A stretch of 64,000 nucleotides of DNA from Marinomonas fungiae. GTDB lineage: Bacteria; Pseudomonadota; Gammaproteobacteria; Pseudomonadales; Marinomonadaceae. The stretch spans positions 248,001 through 312,000 of the forward strand of contig NZ_LIQF01000003.1 of NCBI RefSeq assembly GCF_001418205.1, read 5' to 3'. Under the pieces are notes generated by a model. It was given only the letters and a program-made list of their open reading frames with translations. It did not search any database and was not told the DNA's origin. Shown one piece after another: positions 1 through 9,670 of this stretch; position 1 is the stretch's first letter, and each line of letters begins with the position of its first letter. The translations under genes were made by a program, and so were the position numbers.

Positions 1-1
1 C

Positions 2-478
2 GCGATTGGTATGTTCTACCCATTTATTCAAGATGAAATTGTTGAAATGTACGGTGTGGAAGCGGGTGGCGACGGTATTGAAACAGGGCGTCATGCTGCA
101 CCGTTATCGGCTGGTCGCCCTGGGGTGTTGCACGGTAACCGTACTTATGTGATGGCCGACGATGATGGTCAAATTTTGGGTACGCATTCTATTTCTGCAG
201 GTCTTGACTACCCGGGTGTTGGTCCAGAGCATTCTTGGTTGAAAGATATTGGTCGGGCTAACTATGTGGCGATCAATGATGATGAAGCCATGCACGGCTT
301 CCGTGAGCTGACTCGTCTTGAGGGAATTATGCCGGCTTTGGAGTCAAGCCATGCAATTGCCTACGGAATGAAACTAGCCGCTACTATGGATAAAGATAAG
401 ATCGTTGTAATCAACGTATCGGGTCGTGGTGATAAAGACATCCACACGGTTGCAGAAATTGATGGTTTGGAGATGTAA
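2..478 (+). CDS. trpB: Tryptophan synthase beta chain, C-terminal part (5' end outside window)
   Basis: The visible 158 codons are the C-terminal part of tryptophan synthase beta, the PLP enzyme that joins indole to L-serine as the last step of Trp synthesis, in a complex with TrpA. Reading frame is open to the left edge, so the start and the PLP lysine lie outside. Recognisable stretches are [50 protein letters not shown] and the terminal SGRGDKD; the serine of this last motif contacts the PLP ring in characterised TrpB. The stop lies 2 bases before trpA, so the two are translationally linked in the usual trpBA order. Confidence 0.97.
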   Translation, partial: AIGMFYPFIQDEIVEMYGVEAGGDGIETGRHAAPLSAGRPGVLHGNRTYVMADDDGQILGTHSISAGLDYPGVGPEHSWLKDIGRANYVAINDDEAMHGFRELTRLEGIMPALESSHAIAYGMKLAATMDKDKIVVINVSGRGDKDIHTVAEIDGLEM

Positions 479-480
479 CC

Positions 481-1287
481 ATGAGCCGTATACAACAATG
501 TTTTGAGCAATTAAAAGCGGACAATAAAAAGGCGCTGATCCCATACATTACAGCAGGAGATCCAACACCAGCTTATACTGTTGAGTTGATGCATGCTTTG
601 GTGGAATCTGGCGCAGATGTGCTTGAGATTGGTATGCCTTTTTCTGATCCGATGGCCGATGGCCCAGTCATCCAATTGGCTTGTGAGCGTGCCCTGGCGG
701 CGGGTACCACAATCCGTAAGGTGCTTGAGATCGTGAAAGAGTTTCGTACATTAAATCAACAGACGCCTGTTGTTTTAATGGGCTATTTGAACCCAATAGA
801 GTTCTTTGGTTACCAAGCATTCTCAGATGCCGCAAAAGAAGCCGGAGTTGATGGCATTTTATTAGTAGATTTGACTCCTGAAGAAGCAACAGATGTAGTA
901 GAATGCTTCCGTAGCAATGATATTGATTTGATATATCTTTTGTCACCAACAACGACTGATGCGCGAGCTAAGAAAATTTGTGACTTAGCATCGGGTTACG
1001 TTTATTACGTTTCTGTAAAAGGTGTAACCGGTTCTGCGTCATTGGATGTAGACAGTGTGGCAACCCATGTTGAATCATTGCGAAAAATTACAGACCTACC
1101 GATTGGTGTTGGCTTCGGTATTCGTGATGCGCAAACAGCGCGCGCGGTGAGTCAATGTTCAGACGGTGTTATCGTCGGTAGTGTTTTGGTGAATGCCATC
1201 GCCCAAGAGAAGGGCAGTACACAAGATCAGGTTGCTGATGCATTACGCGCTATTTTGTCGCCGATGCGTTCGGAAATGGATAAATAA
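481..1287 (+). CDS. trpA: Tryptophan synthase alpha chain
   Basis: 268 aa, normal family length. Cleaves indole-3-glycerol phosphate to indole and glyceraldehyde 3-phosphate and channels indole to TrpB. The TIM-barrel fold signature is clear: catalytic Glu49 in VLEIGMPFSDP and catalytic Asp60 in MADGPVIQ match the numbering of the enteric enzyme; the phosphate-binding loop GVGFGIRDA lies near residue 210. The ATG is preceded by GGAG inside the trpB stop region (ggagatgtaacc), so the start is secure. First complete gene of a run that continues with accD and folC. Confidence 0.98.
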   Translation: MSRIQQCFEQLKADNKKALIPYITAGDPTPAYTVELMHALVESGADVLEIGMPFSDPMADGPVIQLACERALAAGTTIRKVLEIVKEFRTLNQQTPVVLMGYLNPIEFFGYQAFSDAAKEAGVDGILLVDLTPEEATDVVECFRSNDIDLIYLLSPTTTDARAKKICDLASGYVYYVSVKGVTGSASLDVDSVATHVESLRKITDLPIGVGFGIRDAQTARAVSQCSDGVIVGSVLVNAIAQEKGSTQDQVADALRAILSPMRSEMDK

Positions 1288-1325
1288 GCCGTAGGCGTCA
1301 GTTCGTTATTATTTTGGAGAGTTAA

Positions 1326-2192
1326 ATGAGCAGTTGGCTAGATAAATTTGTTCCTTCGATTATGCGTAGTGAGCAGAAGCGCGCGCAGCAAGGTGGCGTA
1401 CCAGAAGGTCTTTGGAAAAAATGTCCAAAGTGCGACAACGTGCTATATCGCCCAGAGCTTGAAAAAAACCTAGATGTTTGCCCTAAGTGTGAGCATCACA
1501 TGCGTGTGACTGCACGCCGTCGTCTGGATATTTTCTTGGATAAAGAAGGTCGCGCTGAGATTGCTGCTCAGCTTGAGCCAGAAGACAAACTAAAGTTTAA
1601 AGATTCTAAGAAATACAAAGACCGTTTAGTATCAGCGCAAAAAGCTACCGGCGAAAAAGATGCGTTAGTTGCTATGGAAGGTACTCTTAATGGTATGCCT
1701 GTTGTTGCGGTAGCCTTTGAGTTCAACTTCCTTGGCGGTTCAATGGGTTCAATCGTAGGTGAGAAGTTTGTTCAGGCGGTTAACGTATGTCTTGAAAAAC
1801 GCATTCCTCTGATCTGCTTTTCCGCTTCCGGCGGTGCGCGTATGCAAGAAGCGTTGATCTCTCTAATGCAGATGGCGAAAACCAGTGCCGCACTTGAGCG
1901 CATGAAGCAACAGGGTATTCCTTACATTTCTGCGATGACCGATCCTGTGTTTGGTGGTGTGTCAGCTTCTTTGGCAATGTTAGGCGATCTAAATGTGGCA
2001 GAGCCAAATGCTTTGATCGGCTTTGCTGGTCCGCGAGTTATTGAACAGACAGTACGCGAGAAGCTTCCTGAAGGTTTCCAGCGTTCTGAGTTTCTACTGG
2101 ACAAGGGTGCGTTAGACATGATCATTCCACGTCATGAAATGCGTGACCGCCTGCATAACATTCTATCGATTTTGACTCACAAAGCAGCGTAA
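1326..2192 (+). CDS. accD: Acetyl-CoA carboxylase carboxyltransferase subunit beta
   Basis: 288 aa. With AccA it forms the carboxyltransferase that moves CO2 from biotin on AccB to acetyl-CoA, giving malonyl-CoA for fatty acid synthesis. The N-terminal zinc ribbon is complete: CPKC near residue 33 and CPKC near residue 52, four cysteines in two CxxC pairs. The crotonase-like core follows, with [18 protein letters not shown] holding the oxyanion-hole glycines and [11 protein letters not shown] further on. Strong ribosome site (ttggag) 7 bases before ATG. Sits between trpA and folC, a common proteobacterial arrangement. Confidence 0.97.
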   Translation: MSSWLDKFVPSIMRSEQKRAQQGGVPEGLWKKCPKCDNVLYRPELEKNLDVCPKCEHHMRVTARRRLDIFLDKEGRAEIAAQLEPEDKLKFKDSKKYKDRLVSAQKATGEKDALVAMEGTLNGMPVVAVAFEFNFLGGSMGSIVGEKFVQAVNVCLEKRIPLICFSASGGARMQEALISLMQMAKTSAALERMKQQGIPYISAMTDPVFGGVSASLAMLGDLNVAEPNALIGFAGPRVIEQTVREKLPEGFQRSEFLLDKGALDMIIPRHEMRDRLHNILSILTHKAA

Positions 2193-2196
2193 TTGA

Positions 2197-3417
2197 ATGT
2201 CCGCAAAATCTCTTTCAGAATGGCTCTCATATATTGAGAGCCAACACCCTTCAGAAATCGAACTAGGTCTTGAACGAGGCCTATCCGTTTTAGAAAAGCT
2301 TAATTTAGGCCGACCAAAAGTCAAAGTTATTACCGTAGCAGGTACTAATGGTAAAGGTTCTACCTGTACTATGCTGACCCGCTATTTAGTAGACGCTGGC
2401 TATAAAGTGGGAACCTACACCTCACCGCATTTTCTGCGCTTCAACGAACGTGTGTTGATCGATGGCGTAGAGTGTTCTGACGCACAGTTAGTAGAAGCCT
2501 TTGAGGTTATTGAAGAGGTTCGTGGTGACACACCGCTGACTTATTTTGAGTTTTCAACGTTGGCGGCGCTTTGGGTCTATGATCGCCTAGGGCTTGATTA
2601 CTGGGTGCTTGAAGTAGGTCTAGGTGGTCGCTTGGACTCTGTTAACATGGTCGATACTGATTTAGCTGTAATCACGTCAATTGCACTGGATCATATGGAT
2701 TGGCTAGGGGACTCGATCGAAGGCATTGGGCGTGAAAAAGCGGGCATTGCTCGTGCTGGTAAACCGGTAGTTAGTGGGGTAGTTAATCCTCCGCAATCAA
2801 TCGCAGATGTCGCAGCGCAGACGGGTTCTCCTCTACTGCAAAAGAATGTTGATTTCAGCTTCACTTGCTATGACTCTTATTGGGATTGGCAAGGTCTTGA
2901 GCGATCTTTTGATGGATTACCGATACCCAAACTACCGATGGAAAATGCAGCGACGGTAATTGCTGCATTGTTACAACTGGATATTGAGGTGTCTCGAGAA
3001 AGCCTAGTATCTATGTTTGAAAAGGCGACCTTAATGGGACGCTTTCAGCAAGTTGCAACCACCCCAACATTATACATCGATGTAGCGCATAACCCAGAAG
3101 CGGCAGGGCAATTGAAGCAACAAGTGGCGCGCTTGAACACGCAGGCGATTGCTGTTTGTGGCATGCTGAAAGACAAAGACATTGGCAGTGTGATGTCGAT
3201 CCTTAAAGACACTTTCTCTGAATGGCATTTTATCGATTTGCCGGGACCTCGTGGCGCTAAAGCTGCGGAGTTGGCAAAGTTCGTCAGTGAATCTCACTGC
3301 TATGACAATATCAGTGATGCGCTGGATGCAGCGAAGCAAGCAGCCTTAGCGCAATCTGCGACAGTCATTGTATTCGGTTCGTTTGTGACGGTGTCAGAAT
3401 TTCTGTCAATTCAATAA
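2197..3417 (+). CDS. folC: Bifunctional folylpolyglutamate / dihydrofolate synthase
   Basis: 406 aa, slightly shorter than E. coli FolC (about 422). ATP-dependent Mur-ligase-type enzyme that adds glutamate to dihydropteroate and to reduced folates. The P-loop ITVAGTNGKGST covers residues 45-56; EVGLGGRLDSVN follows near residue 140 and the central TSIALDHMDWLG near 165 is typical of the family; the C-terminal domain carries YIDVAHNPEAA. ATG lies 4 bases after the accD stop with no good ribosome site, pointing to translational coupling with accD. Confidence 0.96.
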   Translation: MSAKSLSEWLSYIESQHPSEIELGLERGLSVLEKLNLGRPKVKVITVAGTNGKGSTCTMLTRYLVDAGYKVGTYTSPHFLRFNERVLIDGVECSDAQLVEAFEVIEEVRGDTPLTYFEFSTLAALWVYDRLGLDYWVLEVGLGGRLDSVNMVDTDLAVITSIALDHMDWLGDSIEGIGREKAGIARAGKPVVSGVVNPPQSIADVAAQTGSPLLQKNVDFSFTCYDSYWDWQGLERSFDGLPIPKLPMENAATVIAALLQLDIEVSRESLVSMFEKATLMGRFQQVATTPTLYIDVAHNPEAAGQLKQQVARLNTQAIAVCGMLKDKDIGSVMSILKDTFSEWHFIDLPGPRGAKAAELAKFVSESHCYDNISDALDAAKQAALAQSATVIVFGSFVTVSEFLSIQ

Positions 3418-3433
3418 GTGAAAGGTAAGGCTC

Positions 3434-4042
3434 ATGTTGGATACTAAGTCGAAATATCGTTTGATTGGAGCGGGGTTGTTAATTGCTTCATCGGCTGTAC
3501 TTTTGCCATTGGTTCTAGATGGTGAGCGTCCTGAAGAGCTTAATGTACAAATTTCTGTGCCTGAAAGACCGACTTTTCCTGAAGTGGCGATTGCTCCTGT
3601 TCAGCCAGTGGCGGAATTAGAAGAGCGCTCTTCAGTGCAGGAAGAGGAGCTGGATGTGAACAGCATTGAGTTGATCAATATTGAGTCTGAACAGCAGCCT
3701 AAGACGCAAGCTCCAACTCAGTCGCAGACGGTAGTTAAAGCACCTGAGCCGATTAAGACTGAGCCAACACCTAAACCAGTTGAAGTGAAGCGCGAGCTGG
3801 CTCCAGTTGGTGAGCGTTGGACATTACAGGTCGCGACTTTCGGTCAGCAAGACAATGCAACACGGACGCTGAAAAAGTTACAAGATGCAGGTTACCCTGC
3901 TTATGTAATGAGCTCTAATTCTCTCTATAAAGTGTTTGTTGGTCCTGAGCTAAAACGTGAAGCATCAGAACTGATGAAAGACAAAGTACTAAAAGAATTT
4001 AAGCTCAGTGGAATAGTTGTGAAATATTCACCTAATTCGTAA
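3434..4042 (+). CDS. SPOR-domain inner membrane protein (DedD-like)
   Basis: 202 aa. One N-terminal membrane anchor (about residues 10-28, LIGAGLLIASSAVLLPLVL), then a Pro/Glu/Gln/Lys-rich periplasmic linker (about 40-125) and a C-terminal SPOR domain (about 127-200, starting WTLQVATFGQQDNATR). SPOR domains bind glycan strands stripped of stem peptides at the division septum; this architecture and the position between folC and cvpA match DedD. Low-complexity linker is typical. Start chosen at ATG with aaggtaagg upstream. Exact partner set in this organism is not visible. Confidence 0.88.
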   Translation: MLDTKSKYRLIGAGLLIASSAVLLPLVLDGERPEELNVQISVPERPTFPEVAIAPVQPVAELEERSSVQEEELDVNSIELINIESEQQPKTQAPTQSQTVVKAPEPIKTEPTPKPVEVKRELAPVGERWTLQVATFGQQDNATRTLKKLQDAGYPAYVMSSNSLYKVFVGPELKREASELMKDKVLKEFKLSGIVVKYSPNS

Positions 4043-4113
4043 TAGTTACTTGTTGAAAGCTTGGAATAAAGCGAGCTTTTGGTAAACTGCGCAGCATTAA
4101 TTAAGAGGTAAGC

Positions 4114-4647
4114 GTGGAGCACATTCAATCGATTAGCACGTTAGATTGGGTCATTATTGCGGTGGTTGCGATTTCAACTCTTATTAGCTTGAAACGTGGT
4201 TTTGTAAAAGAAGTCATGTCTTTGGTTACTTGGGTGGTAGCATTTATCGTCGCCGTGAAGTTTACGGGACCTCTGCAAACGTTATTGATTGATCAGGTTC
4301 AAAACGATCAAATTCGTTATGTCGTTGCTTTTATTGCGCTCTTTATCGCGACTCTAGTTATTGGGGCGCTGATTAGTTTTACCCTCGGTTCATTGATTCA
4401 AGCAACCGGTTTAAGCAGTACTGATCGCGTTATTGGTATGTTATTTGGTTTTGTTCGAGGTGCTTTGGTTGTGGTGGCATTTGTCTCATTATTGAGCCTT
4501 AGCCCTGCAATTGAGAAAAGCGAGATGTGGAAGTCATCCCAGCTCGTACCGCAGCTCGTTATATTAAAAGATTGGGTACGTGACATGTTAGGCAAAGGAG
4601 GCGAGGCATTTGACTCGCCCCTTATAGAGCGTACTTTAAACAGTTAA
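4114..4647 (+). CDS. cvpA: CvpA family membrane protein
   Basis: 177 aa, GTG start preceded by agaggt. Four predicted membrane segments at about residues 11-27, 34-52, 67-93 and 104-126; the N-terminal LDWVIIAVVAIST and LKRGFVKEV are typical of CvpA (colicin V production protein, a conserved inner membrane protein linked to envelope stress tolerance). Its position immediately before purF is the classic gammaproteobacterial arrangement. Molecular function is not established for the family, so only the family call is firm. Confidence 0.92.
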   Translation: MEHIQSISTLDWVIIAVVAISTLISLKRGFVKEVMSLVTWVVAFIVAVKFTGPLQTLLIDQVQNDQIRYVVAFIALFIATLVIGALISFTLGSLIQATGLSSTDRVIGMLFGFVRGALVVVAFVSLLSLSPAIEKSEMWKSSQLVPQLVILKDWVRDMLGKGGEAFDSPLIERTLNS

Positions 4648-4713
4648 TCGCATTCTATGCGAAGTTATAAATAGACGGCGAAGTCGTTTCCCCAAATCAC
4701 GAGGTATATATAC

Positions 4714-6222
4714 ATGTGTGGTATCGTTGGTGTCGTAGCCACGTCGATGGTTAACCAAACCATTTTTGACGCTCTCACGCTTCTTCAGCATCGCGGTCAG
4801 GACGCTGCTGGTATGGTTACAAGCCATAACGGATTATTATGCTTGCGCAAAGATAATGGTCCAGTGAGTGAAGTGTTTCGTACACGACACATGAAAAAAC
4901 TGCACGGCAATATCGGTATTGGACACGCGCGTTACCCAACTGCGGGTACGTCTAGTTCTGCTGAAGCGCAGCCGTTTTATGTGAACTCCCCTTACGGTAT
5001 TTCGTTGGCGCACAACGGCAACCTAACGAACACGGCTAAGCTTAAGCAAGAAGTGTTTGAATCGGATCTTCGTCATATTAACACCACCTCTGATTCAGAA
5101 GTGTTAGTGAATGTGTTAGCTCATGAGCTTCATGAAGAAGGGAAGTTAGTGCCAACACCAGACGATATCTTTAACGCGTTAGAGCGCGTTTATAAGCGTA
5201 TCGAAGGTGGTTATGCGGTAGTAGCTTTGATTACAGGTTACGGCATTCTAGCATTCCGCGACCCAGACGGTATTCGCCCGCTTATTTACGGTTCTCGAGA
5301 AACCGAAAAAGGCATCGAATACATGGTAGCGTCTGAGAGTGTGGCCCTAGATGCTGCAGGCTTCAAGATTGAGCGTGATATTCGCCCAGGTGAAGCGCTT
5401 TTCTTTGATGTGAACCATAAGGTTCATCAGCGTCAATGTACTGAAGCGCGTCCGCCACGTCCATGTTTGTTCGAGTACGTATACTTTGCTCGTCCAGACA
5501 CAGTGATTGATAACATCTCTGTTTACAAAGCACGTATCAACCAAGGTGATCGTTTGGCCGCTAAGATCAAACGTGAATGGCCAGATCACGATATTGATGT
5601 GGTTATTCCGATTCCTGATACGAGCCGTACTGCTGCATTGCAAATCGCTCAAGAGCTGAATATTCCGTTCCGTGAAGGTCTAGTGAAAAACCGTTACATT
5701 GGTCGTACCTTCATTATGCCGGGGCAGACAGTACGTAAGAAGTCAGTTCGTCAGAAGTTGAATCCAGTACCATTTGAGTTTAAAGATAAAAATGTACTGT
5801 TGGTGGATGACTCGATTGTACGTGGTACAACCAGCCAAGAAATTATCGAAATGGCTCGTGATGCGGGTGCGAAGAAAGTTTACCTTGCTTCTGCGGCGCC
5901 TGAAGTTCGTTACCCGAACGTATATGGTATCGATATGCCAGCCGCTACGGAATTGATCGCGCACAACCGTAATGTAGATGAGATTTGTGAATTGATCGGT
6001 GCAGATCGTTTGATTTTCCAAGATCTTGATGACTTAATTGCTGCATGTATCGATGAGAAACATTCTGATGTTCGTGAATTTGATACGTCAGTATTTGATG
6101 GTAAATACATCACTGGTAACATTAACCAAGCCTACCTTGATGGATTAGCTGAATCACGTAGCGATGCTAAGAAAGTTTCTGAAGAAGAAGCCGCAGATAG
6201 CGACCTAATGCACCCAATGTAA
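4714..6222 (+). CDS. purF: Amidophosphoribosyltransferase
   Basis: 502 aa, usual length. First committed step of purine synthesis: PRPP plus glutamine gives 5-phosphoribosylamine. The N-terminal MCGIVGV makes Cys2 the Ntn glutaminase nucleophile after Met removal; GHARYPTAG and AHNGNLTN are glutamine-site motifs. The C-terminal phosphoribosyltransferase domain carries the PRPP loop [12 protein letters not shown] near residue 370. No CxxC iron-sulfur ligands characteristic of the Bacillus-type enzyme are apparent, which fits the E. coli type. Followed by a hairpin terminator, so purF ends the folC/cvpA run. Confidence 0.98.
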   Translation: MCGIVGVVATSMVNQTIFDALTLLQHRGQDAAGMVTSHNGLLCLRKDNGPVSEVFRTRHMKKLHGNIGIGHARYPTAGTSSSAEAQPFYVNSPYGISLAHNGNLTNTAKLKQEVFESDLRHINTTSDSEVLVNVLAHELHEEGKLVPTPDDIFNALERVYKRIEGGYAVVALITGYGILAFRDPDGIRPLIYGSRETEKGIEYMVASESVALDAAGFKIERDIRPGEALFFDVNHKVHQRQCTEARPPRPCLFEYVYFARPDTVIDNISVYKARINQGDRLAAKIKREWPDHDIDVVIPIPDTSRTAALQIAQELNIPFREGLVKNRYIGRTFIMPGQTVRKKSVRQKLNPVPFEFKDKNVLLVDDSIVRGTTSQEIIEMARDAGAKKVYLASAAPEVRYPNVYGIDMPAATELIAHNRNVDEICELIGADRLIFQDLDDLIAACIDEKHSDVREFDTSVFDGKYITGNINQAYLDGLAESRSDAKKVSEEEAADSDLMHPM

Positions 6223-6257
6223 TTCATTGGCTTAGTGCTAGTTTGTATTTGCAGATG

Positions 6258-6290
6258 CTAAGCCAGGTTTTACCTGGCTTAGTTGTTTTT
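6258..6290 (+). terminator. Rho-independent terminator after purF
   Basis: An 11-bp perfect stem (ctaagccaggt pairing with acctggcttag) closes a 3-base loop and is followed by ttgttttt. It lies between purF and metZ, so metZ probably has its own promoter or depends on readthrough. Confidence 0.85.
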
Positions 6291-6313
6291 AAAGAGTCAA
6301 CTTGGAGTGACCC

Positions 6314-7486
6314 ATGTCTGAATATAAAGATGCAACGCTCGCCATTCGAGCGGGTATTCGTCAAACCCAAGAGCAAGAGAACAGTGAAGCCATTTTTATG
6401 ACCTCAAGCTTCGCTTACTCCAGCGCTGCAGAAGCGGCAGGTAAGTTTTGTGGTGAGCTAGACGGCAACGTTTACTCACGATTCACTAATCCAACGGTTG
6501 AGATGTTTGAGAAGCGTCTTGCTGCGTTGGAAAAAGGTGAAGCAGCAATTGCTACGTCCTCGGGTATGGCAGCATTGATGACACTGGGTTACTCACTTCT
6601 GAAAGCGGGCGACAAGGTTGTCTGTTCACGTAACATCTTTGGCTCAACAATTAAATTCTTTAATGCTTATATGGCAAAGTATAACGTTGAAATCGCCTAT
6701 GTGGATGCAACGGATTACGAGGCATGGGAGCGCGAAATCGATAGTAATACGCGCCTATGTTACTTTGAAACGCCCTCTAACCCTTTGTATGAAGTGGTGG
6801 ATGTTGCGAAAGTTGCAGAACTTGCTCATGCTAAAGGCGCGTTACTTTGTGTCGATACTGTTCTAGCAACACCTGCCTTACAGAATCCATTGACGCAAGG
6901 TGCTGACATTGTCATGCAATCGGCAACCAAGTTTATAGATGGTCAGGGGCGTTGTTTGGGTGGAGCTCTGATTTCCTCTAAAGAAATCGTGAGTCATTTT
7001 GTGGCCTTTATGCGTAGTGCCGGTCCCGCGATGAGTCCATTTAACGCATGGGTTTTGCTAAATGGTCTTGAAACGCTTAGTTTGCGAATGAAAGCGCATT
7101 CAGGCAACGCTCAGGCGCTAGCTGAATTCCTTGAGCAGCATCCTAAAGTATCGAAAGTGAACTACGGTGGTCTGCCTTCTCACAAGTACCATGAGCTTGC
7201 TAAAGCGCAACAGAAAGACTTTGGTGGCGTAATGTCATTTGAGTTAGAAGGCGGTCGTGAAGCGGCTTGGACGTTTATTGATAACGTTAAGTTAATGTCT
7301 ATTACAGGCAATCTAGGTGACACCAAGACGCTTGTGACACATCCAGCCACAACCACTCATGGACGTTTAACGGACGAAGAGAAACAGGCTGCAGGGATTA
7401 AGGAAGGCTTAGTGCGCTTGTCTGTCGGACTAGAAGATATTGAAGACATTATTGCAGACGTTGAGCAGGCTTTGGCTAAGGTTTAA
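6314..7486 (+). CDS. metZ: O-succinylhomoserine sulfhydrylase
   Basis: 390 aa Cys/Met-metabolism PLP enzyme. It makes homocysteine directly from O-succinylhomoserine and sulfide. The PLP lysine is K206 in QSATKFIDG; YSRFTNPT (about 54-61) supplies the phosphate-binding and substrate residues, and HPATTTHGRL is the late conserved block. The call of metZ rather than metB or metC rests on overall sequence feel and on its position downstream of purF, which is the usual Pseudomonas-type order; substrate cannot be proved by eye. Ribosome site ttggagtg before ATG. Confidence 0.9.
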   Translation: MSEYKDATLAIRAGIRQTQEQENSEAIFMTSSFAYSSAAEAAGKFCGELDGNVYSRFTNPTVEMFEKRLAALEKGEAAIATSSGMAALMTLGYSLLKAGDKVVCSRNIFGSTIKFFNAYMAKYNVEIAYVDATDYEAWEREIDSNTRLCYFETPSNPLYEVVDVAKVAELAHAKGALLCVDTVLATPALQNPLTQGADIVMQSATKFIDGQGRCLGGALISSKEIVSHFVAFMRSAGPAMSPFNAWVLLNGLETLSLRMKAHSGNAQALAEFLEQHPKVSKVNYGGLPSHKYHELAKAQQKDFGGVMSFELEGGREAAWTFIDNVKLMSITGNLGDTKTLVTHPATTTHGRLTDEEKQAAGIKEGLVRLSVGLEDIEDIIADVEQALAKV

Positions 7487-7512
7487 TTAATCTTAATCTG
7501 TACATGTTTCAT

Positions 7513-7540
7513 AAAGGCAGCTTGGGCTGCCTTTTTGTTT
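7513..7540. terminator. Terminator between metZ and the pilZ gene (convergent)
   Basis: Nine-base stem aaaggcagc / gctgccttt with a 4-base loop, followed by ttttgttttt on the + strand and preceded by A residues that would give a weaker T-run on the other strand. It lies between convergent genes. Confidence 0.85.
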
Positions 7541-7551
7541 TTAATTCGGTT

Positions 7552-7983
7552 TTAATCTTCGTGCTGAGCTTCTGAGTCCAAGTCCAAGTGAAGTAATTCT
7601 TTTTCTTGCTCGATAAGTCTTTCATTAGCTGCTTTACGAAGCGCTTGCTTTTGGGTGGCCAAGACCAGAGTTTCGATAAACTCTCGCACTTTATCTTCCA
7701 TCGCCGTAAATTGCCAACCCGAACGCTGCTCTAATTTATAGATAAGGCGCGCTTTGATTTTGCCAATTACTCTATCATCTTGATCAAGTATGAATCCGAC
7801 TTGTTCGTCTAAGGAAGTAGGTAGGCTTGCGTTACTTTTCAAGGCCACGCCGTCCATGCTGATATCAAGACAGCCAAGCTTAAGCTCACCCTGATTAAAC
7901 GATAGTTTATGGCCGACTGGTATCACCCTTACCGCATTGCGTCGCTCATTAGAGTGATAATCAAAGTTTGCATCTTCGGACAT
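7552..7983 (-). CDS. PilZ-domain protein, probable c-di-GMP receptor
   Basis: 143 aa. A single PilZ domain with both c-di-GMP motifs: RxxxR as R15-NAV-R19 and D-x-S-x-x-G as DISMDG near residue 43. The C-terminal third is helical and charged. The start is ATG at 7983 because gcaggag lies 6 bases upstream; a further in-frame TTG at 7998 has no ribosome site. It follows pomA and pomB on the same strand (27 bases after the pomB stop), which suggests a c-di-GMP-dependent effect on the flagellar stator, analogous to known PilZ brakes; this role is inference. Confidence 0.87.
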   Translation of the reverse strand: MSEDANFDYHSNERRNAVRVIPVGHKLSFNQGELKLGCLDISMDGVALKSNASLPTSLDEQVGFILDQDDRVIGKIKARLIYKLEQRSGWQFTAMEDKVREFIETLVLATQKQALRKAANERLIEQEKELLHLDLDSEAQHED

Positions 7984-8010
7984 ACTGCACTCCTGCAAAG
8001 AACACTAAGC

Positions 8011-8787
8011 TTAGTTCTTACTGATTGGCTTATCTTTATCACGTTGTAAGACAAATTCAACGCGTCGGTTCAAGGCGCGATGCTCTTCAGTGTCGTTTCT
8101 TACCAAAGGTATACTGTCGGCATAACCTGTTGCGGTCATGCGTTCAGGAGGGATGCCATTTTCCAAGAAGTAACGTAGGGTGGTGGTGGCGCGAATTGCG
8201 GAAAGCTCCCAGTTACTTGGGAAGCGCGAAGTATTAATCGGAATGTTATCTGTGTGTCCCTTTATGTTGATATCGTAATCTGGGTAGCGATTGAAAATAC
8301 CTAATAATGTTTCATAAATAGGCTCGGCACTGTATAAAATCGTTGCTTCGCCCGATTCAAATAAAGAATGTCCATCAATGCGAATGGTAATTTTCTCGCC
8401 ATCTTCAAACACTGCAACTTGACTCTCGAGCTGGTTGGCAACGAACTTGCTCATGACATCATTGGCAATTTCATTGACTTCTTCGCGTACCTCTTCATCG
8501 ATTGGGTCTTTTGCGTATACCAGCTCTTGATTGGTCGCCATTTGTGGCTCCGCTGGTTTGATGGTCTCAGTGCCGCCACCAGAATATTTTAGTGGGTCTT
8601 GGCGTACTAGGGCGCCATTACTGTTCAATGCGATTTGAATAGACGAGAGGGCCGCCACAAGTGTGGTTTCAGTCATTCTTGAAAGGCTATAGAGCAGGAT
8701 AAAAAATACTAGCAACAGCGACATTAGATCGGCAAAAGTAAATATCCAGCCAGCAGTCTCATCATCTTCTAAGAATGGGTCTATCAT
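8011..8787 (-). CDS. pomB: Flagellar stator protein, PomB/MotB type
   Basis: 258 aa. Short cytoplasmic N-terminus, one membrane helix and a periplasmic OmpA/MotB peptidoglycan-binding domain. The ion-carrying aspartate is D20 in FTFADLMSLLLVFF. The OmpA-like domain (about 150-250) shows IKGHTDNIPI, NWELSAIRATTTLRYF, MTATGYADSIP and NRRVEFVL. Starts 2 bases after the pomA stop; its ribosome site (ggag) is within the end of pomA. Ion type (Na+ or H+) cannot be settled by eye; PomB is preferred because of the short N-terminus and marine setting. Confidence 0.9.
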   Translation of the reverse strand: MIDPFLEDDETAGWIFTFADLMSLLLVFFILLYSLSRMTETTLVAALSSIQIALNSNGALVRQDPLKYSGGGTETIKPAEPQMATNQELVYAKDPIDEEVREEVNEIANDVMSKFVANQLESQVAVFEDGEKITIRIDGHSLFESGEATILYSAEPIYETLLGIFNRYPDYDINIKGHTDNIPINTSRFPSNWELSAIRATTTLRYFLENGIPPERMTATGYADSIPLVRNDTEEHRALNRRVEFVLQRDKDKPISKN

Positions 8788-8789
8788 GA

Positions 8790-9563
8790 TTAATCTCCAC
8801 CACCGAGACCTACAGGCTTACGCTGATGAGCGGGAACATAAGAAGAAAGACGTTCATAAACCGCTAAGTAATTGTTGCTACCAAGTAAGCTCACCGTACC
8901 GTCGCGAATGATTTCTAGGGTTTGAATTTCTAGAATAGTACGAGCTTTTAATTTACCAGCAATGGGGTTGAAGATGACGGTGGCGAGTAATGATCCATAA
9001 AACGTGGTTAACAACGCCACTGCCATTGAGGGGCCAATGGTTTCTGGGTCATCTAGCTGAGCGAGCATTTGAATCAAACCAATTAATGTCCCCAACATGC
9101 CAAATGCTGGTGCATAAGTCCCCATTTTTTTGAAAACATCCTGAACCACATAGTGACGCATTTTTAACGAATCGATATCTGCCTGCAATGTCTTACGAAT
9201 GTACTCTTCATCCGATGCATCGGAGGCCATGCCTAGCGCTCGTTTAAGAAAAGGAGAATCTGCATCAACGCGGCTAAGGGCTATCAGACCTTCTCGACGA
9301 GCGATCTTGGTTAATGAAAGCATGGTGGAAATCATGGCTTGCGGATCTTGCTTATCTTGAGCGAACACAATAAACATAGCTCTTAAGGCTGCCATGGTGT
9401 CTTTAAATTGGAATGTCACTAGCGTTGCTGCGATGGTGCCACCGATGACGATCATGATTCCAGGAATGTTGATAAAAATGCTGAAATCGCTGCTACCGTA
9501 AAAGATGGCGCCTACGATTAGTGCCAAACCAGAAATTATTCCTATAAATGATGCAAAATCCAT
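8790..9563 (-). CDS. pomA: Flagellar stator protein, PomA/MotA type
   Basis: 257 aa with four membrane segments (about 7-25, 30-50, 150-170 and 180-205). Pairs with PomB to form the ion channel that drives rotor torque. The late block containing YAPAFGMLGTLIGLIQML and AVALLTTFYGSLLAT is the conserved MotA/TolQ/ExbB channel region; the cytoplasmic loop between helices 2 and 3 carries the charged residues expected for rotor contact. The 107-base gap from the RND pump gene upstream and ribosome site aggtag suggest an independent transcript with pomB and pilZ. Confidence 0.92.
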   Translation of the reverse strand: MDFASFIGIISGLALIVGAIFYGSSDFSIFINIPGIMIVIGGTIAATLVTFQFKDTMAALRAMFIVFAQDKQDPQAMISTMLSLTKIARREGLIALSRVDADSPFLKRALGMASDASDEEYIRKTLQADIDSLKMRHYVVQDVFKKMGTYAPAFGMLGTLIGLIQMLAQLDDPETIGPSMAVALLTTFYGSLLATVIFNPIAGKLKARTILEIQTLEIIRDGTVSLLGSNNYLAVYERLSSYVPAHQRKPVGLGGGD

Positions 9564-9670
9564 CGATTAAACTACCTAATATCCGCAAAGTTTAAGGTGT
9601 CATTATGTAGAGCCAAAAAGCCCACGACAAGTGTTTAGCGTAAGTTTTTTGTATGGTTATTGTGCACACT

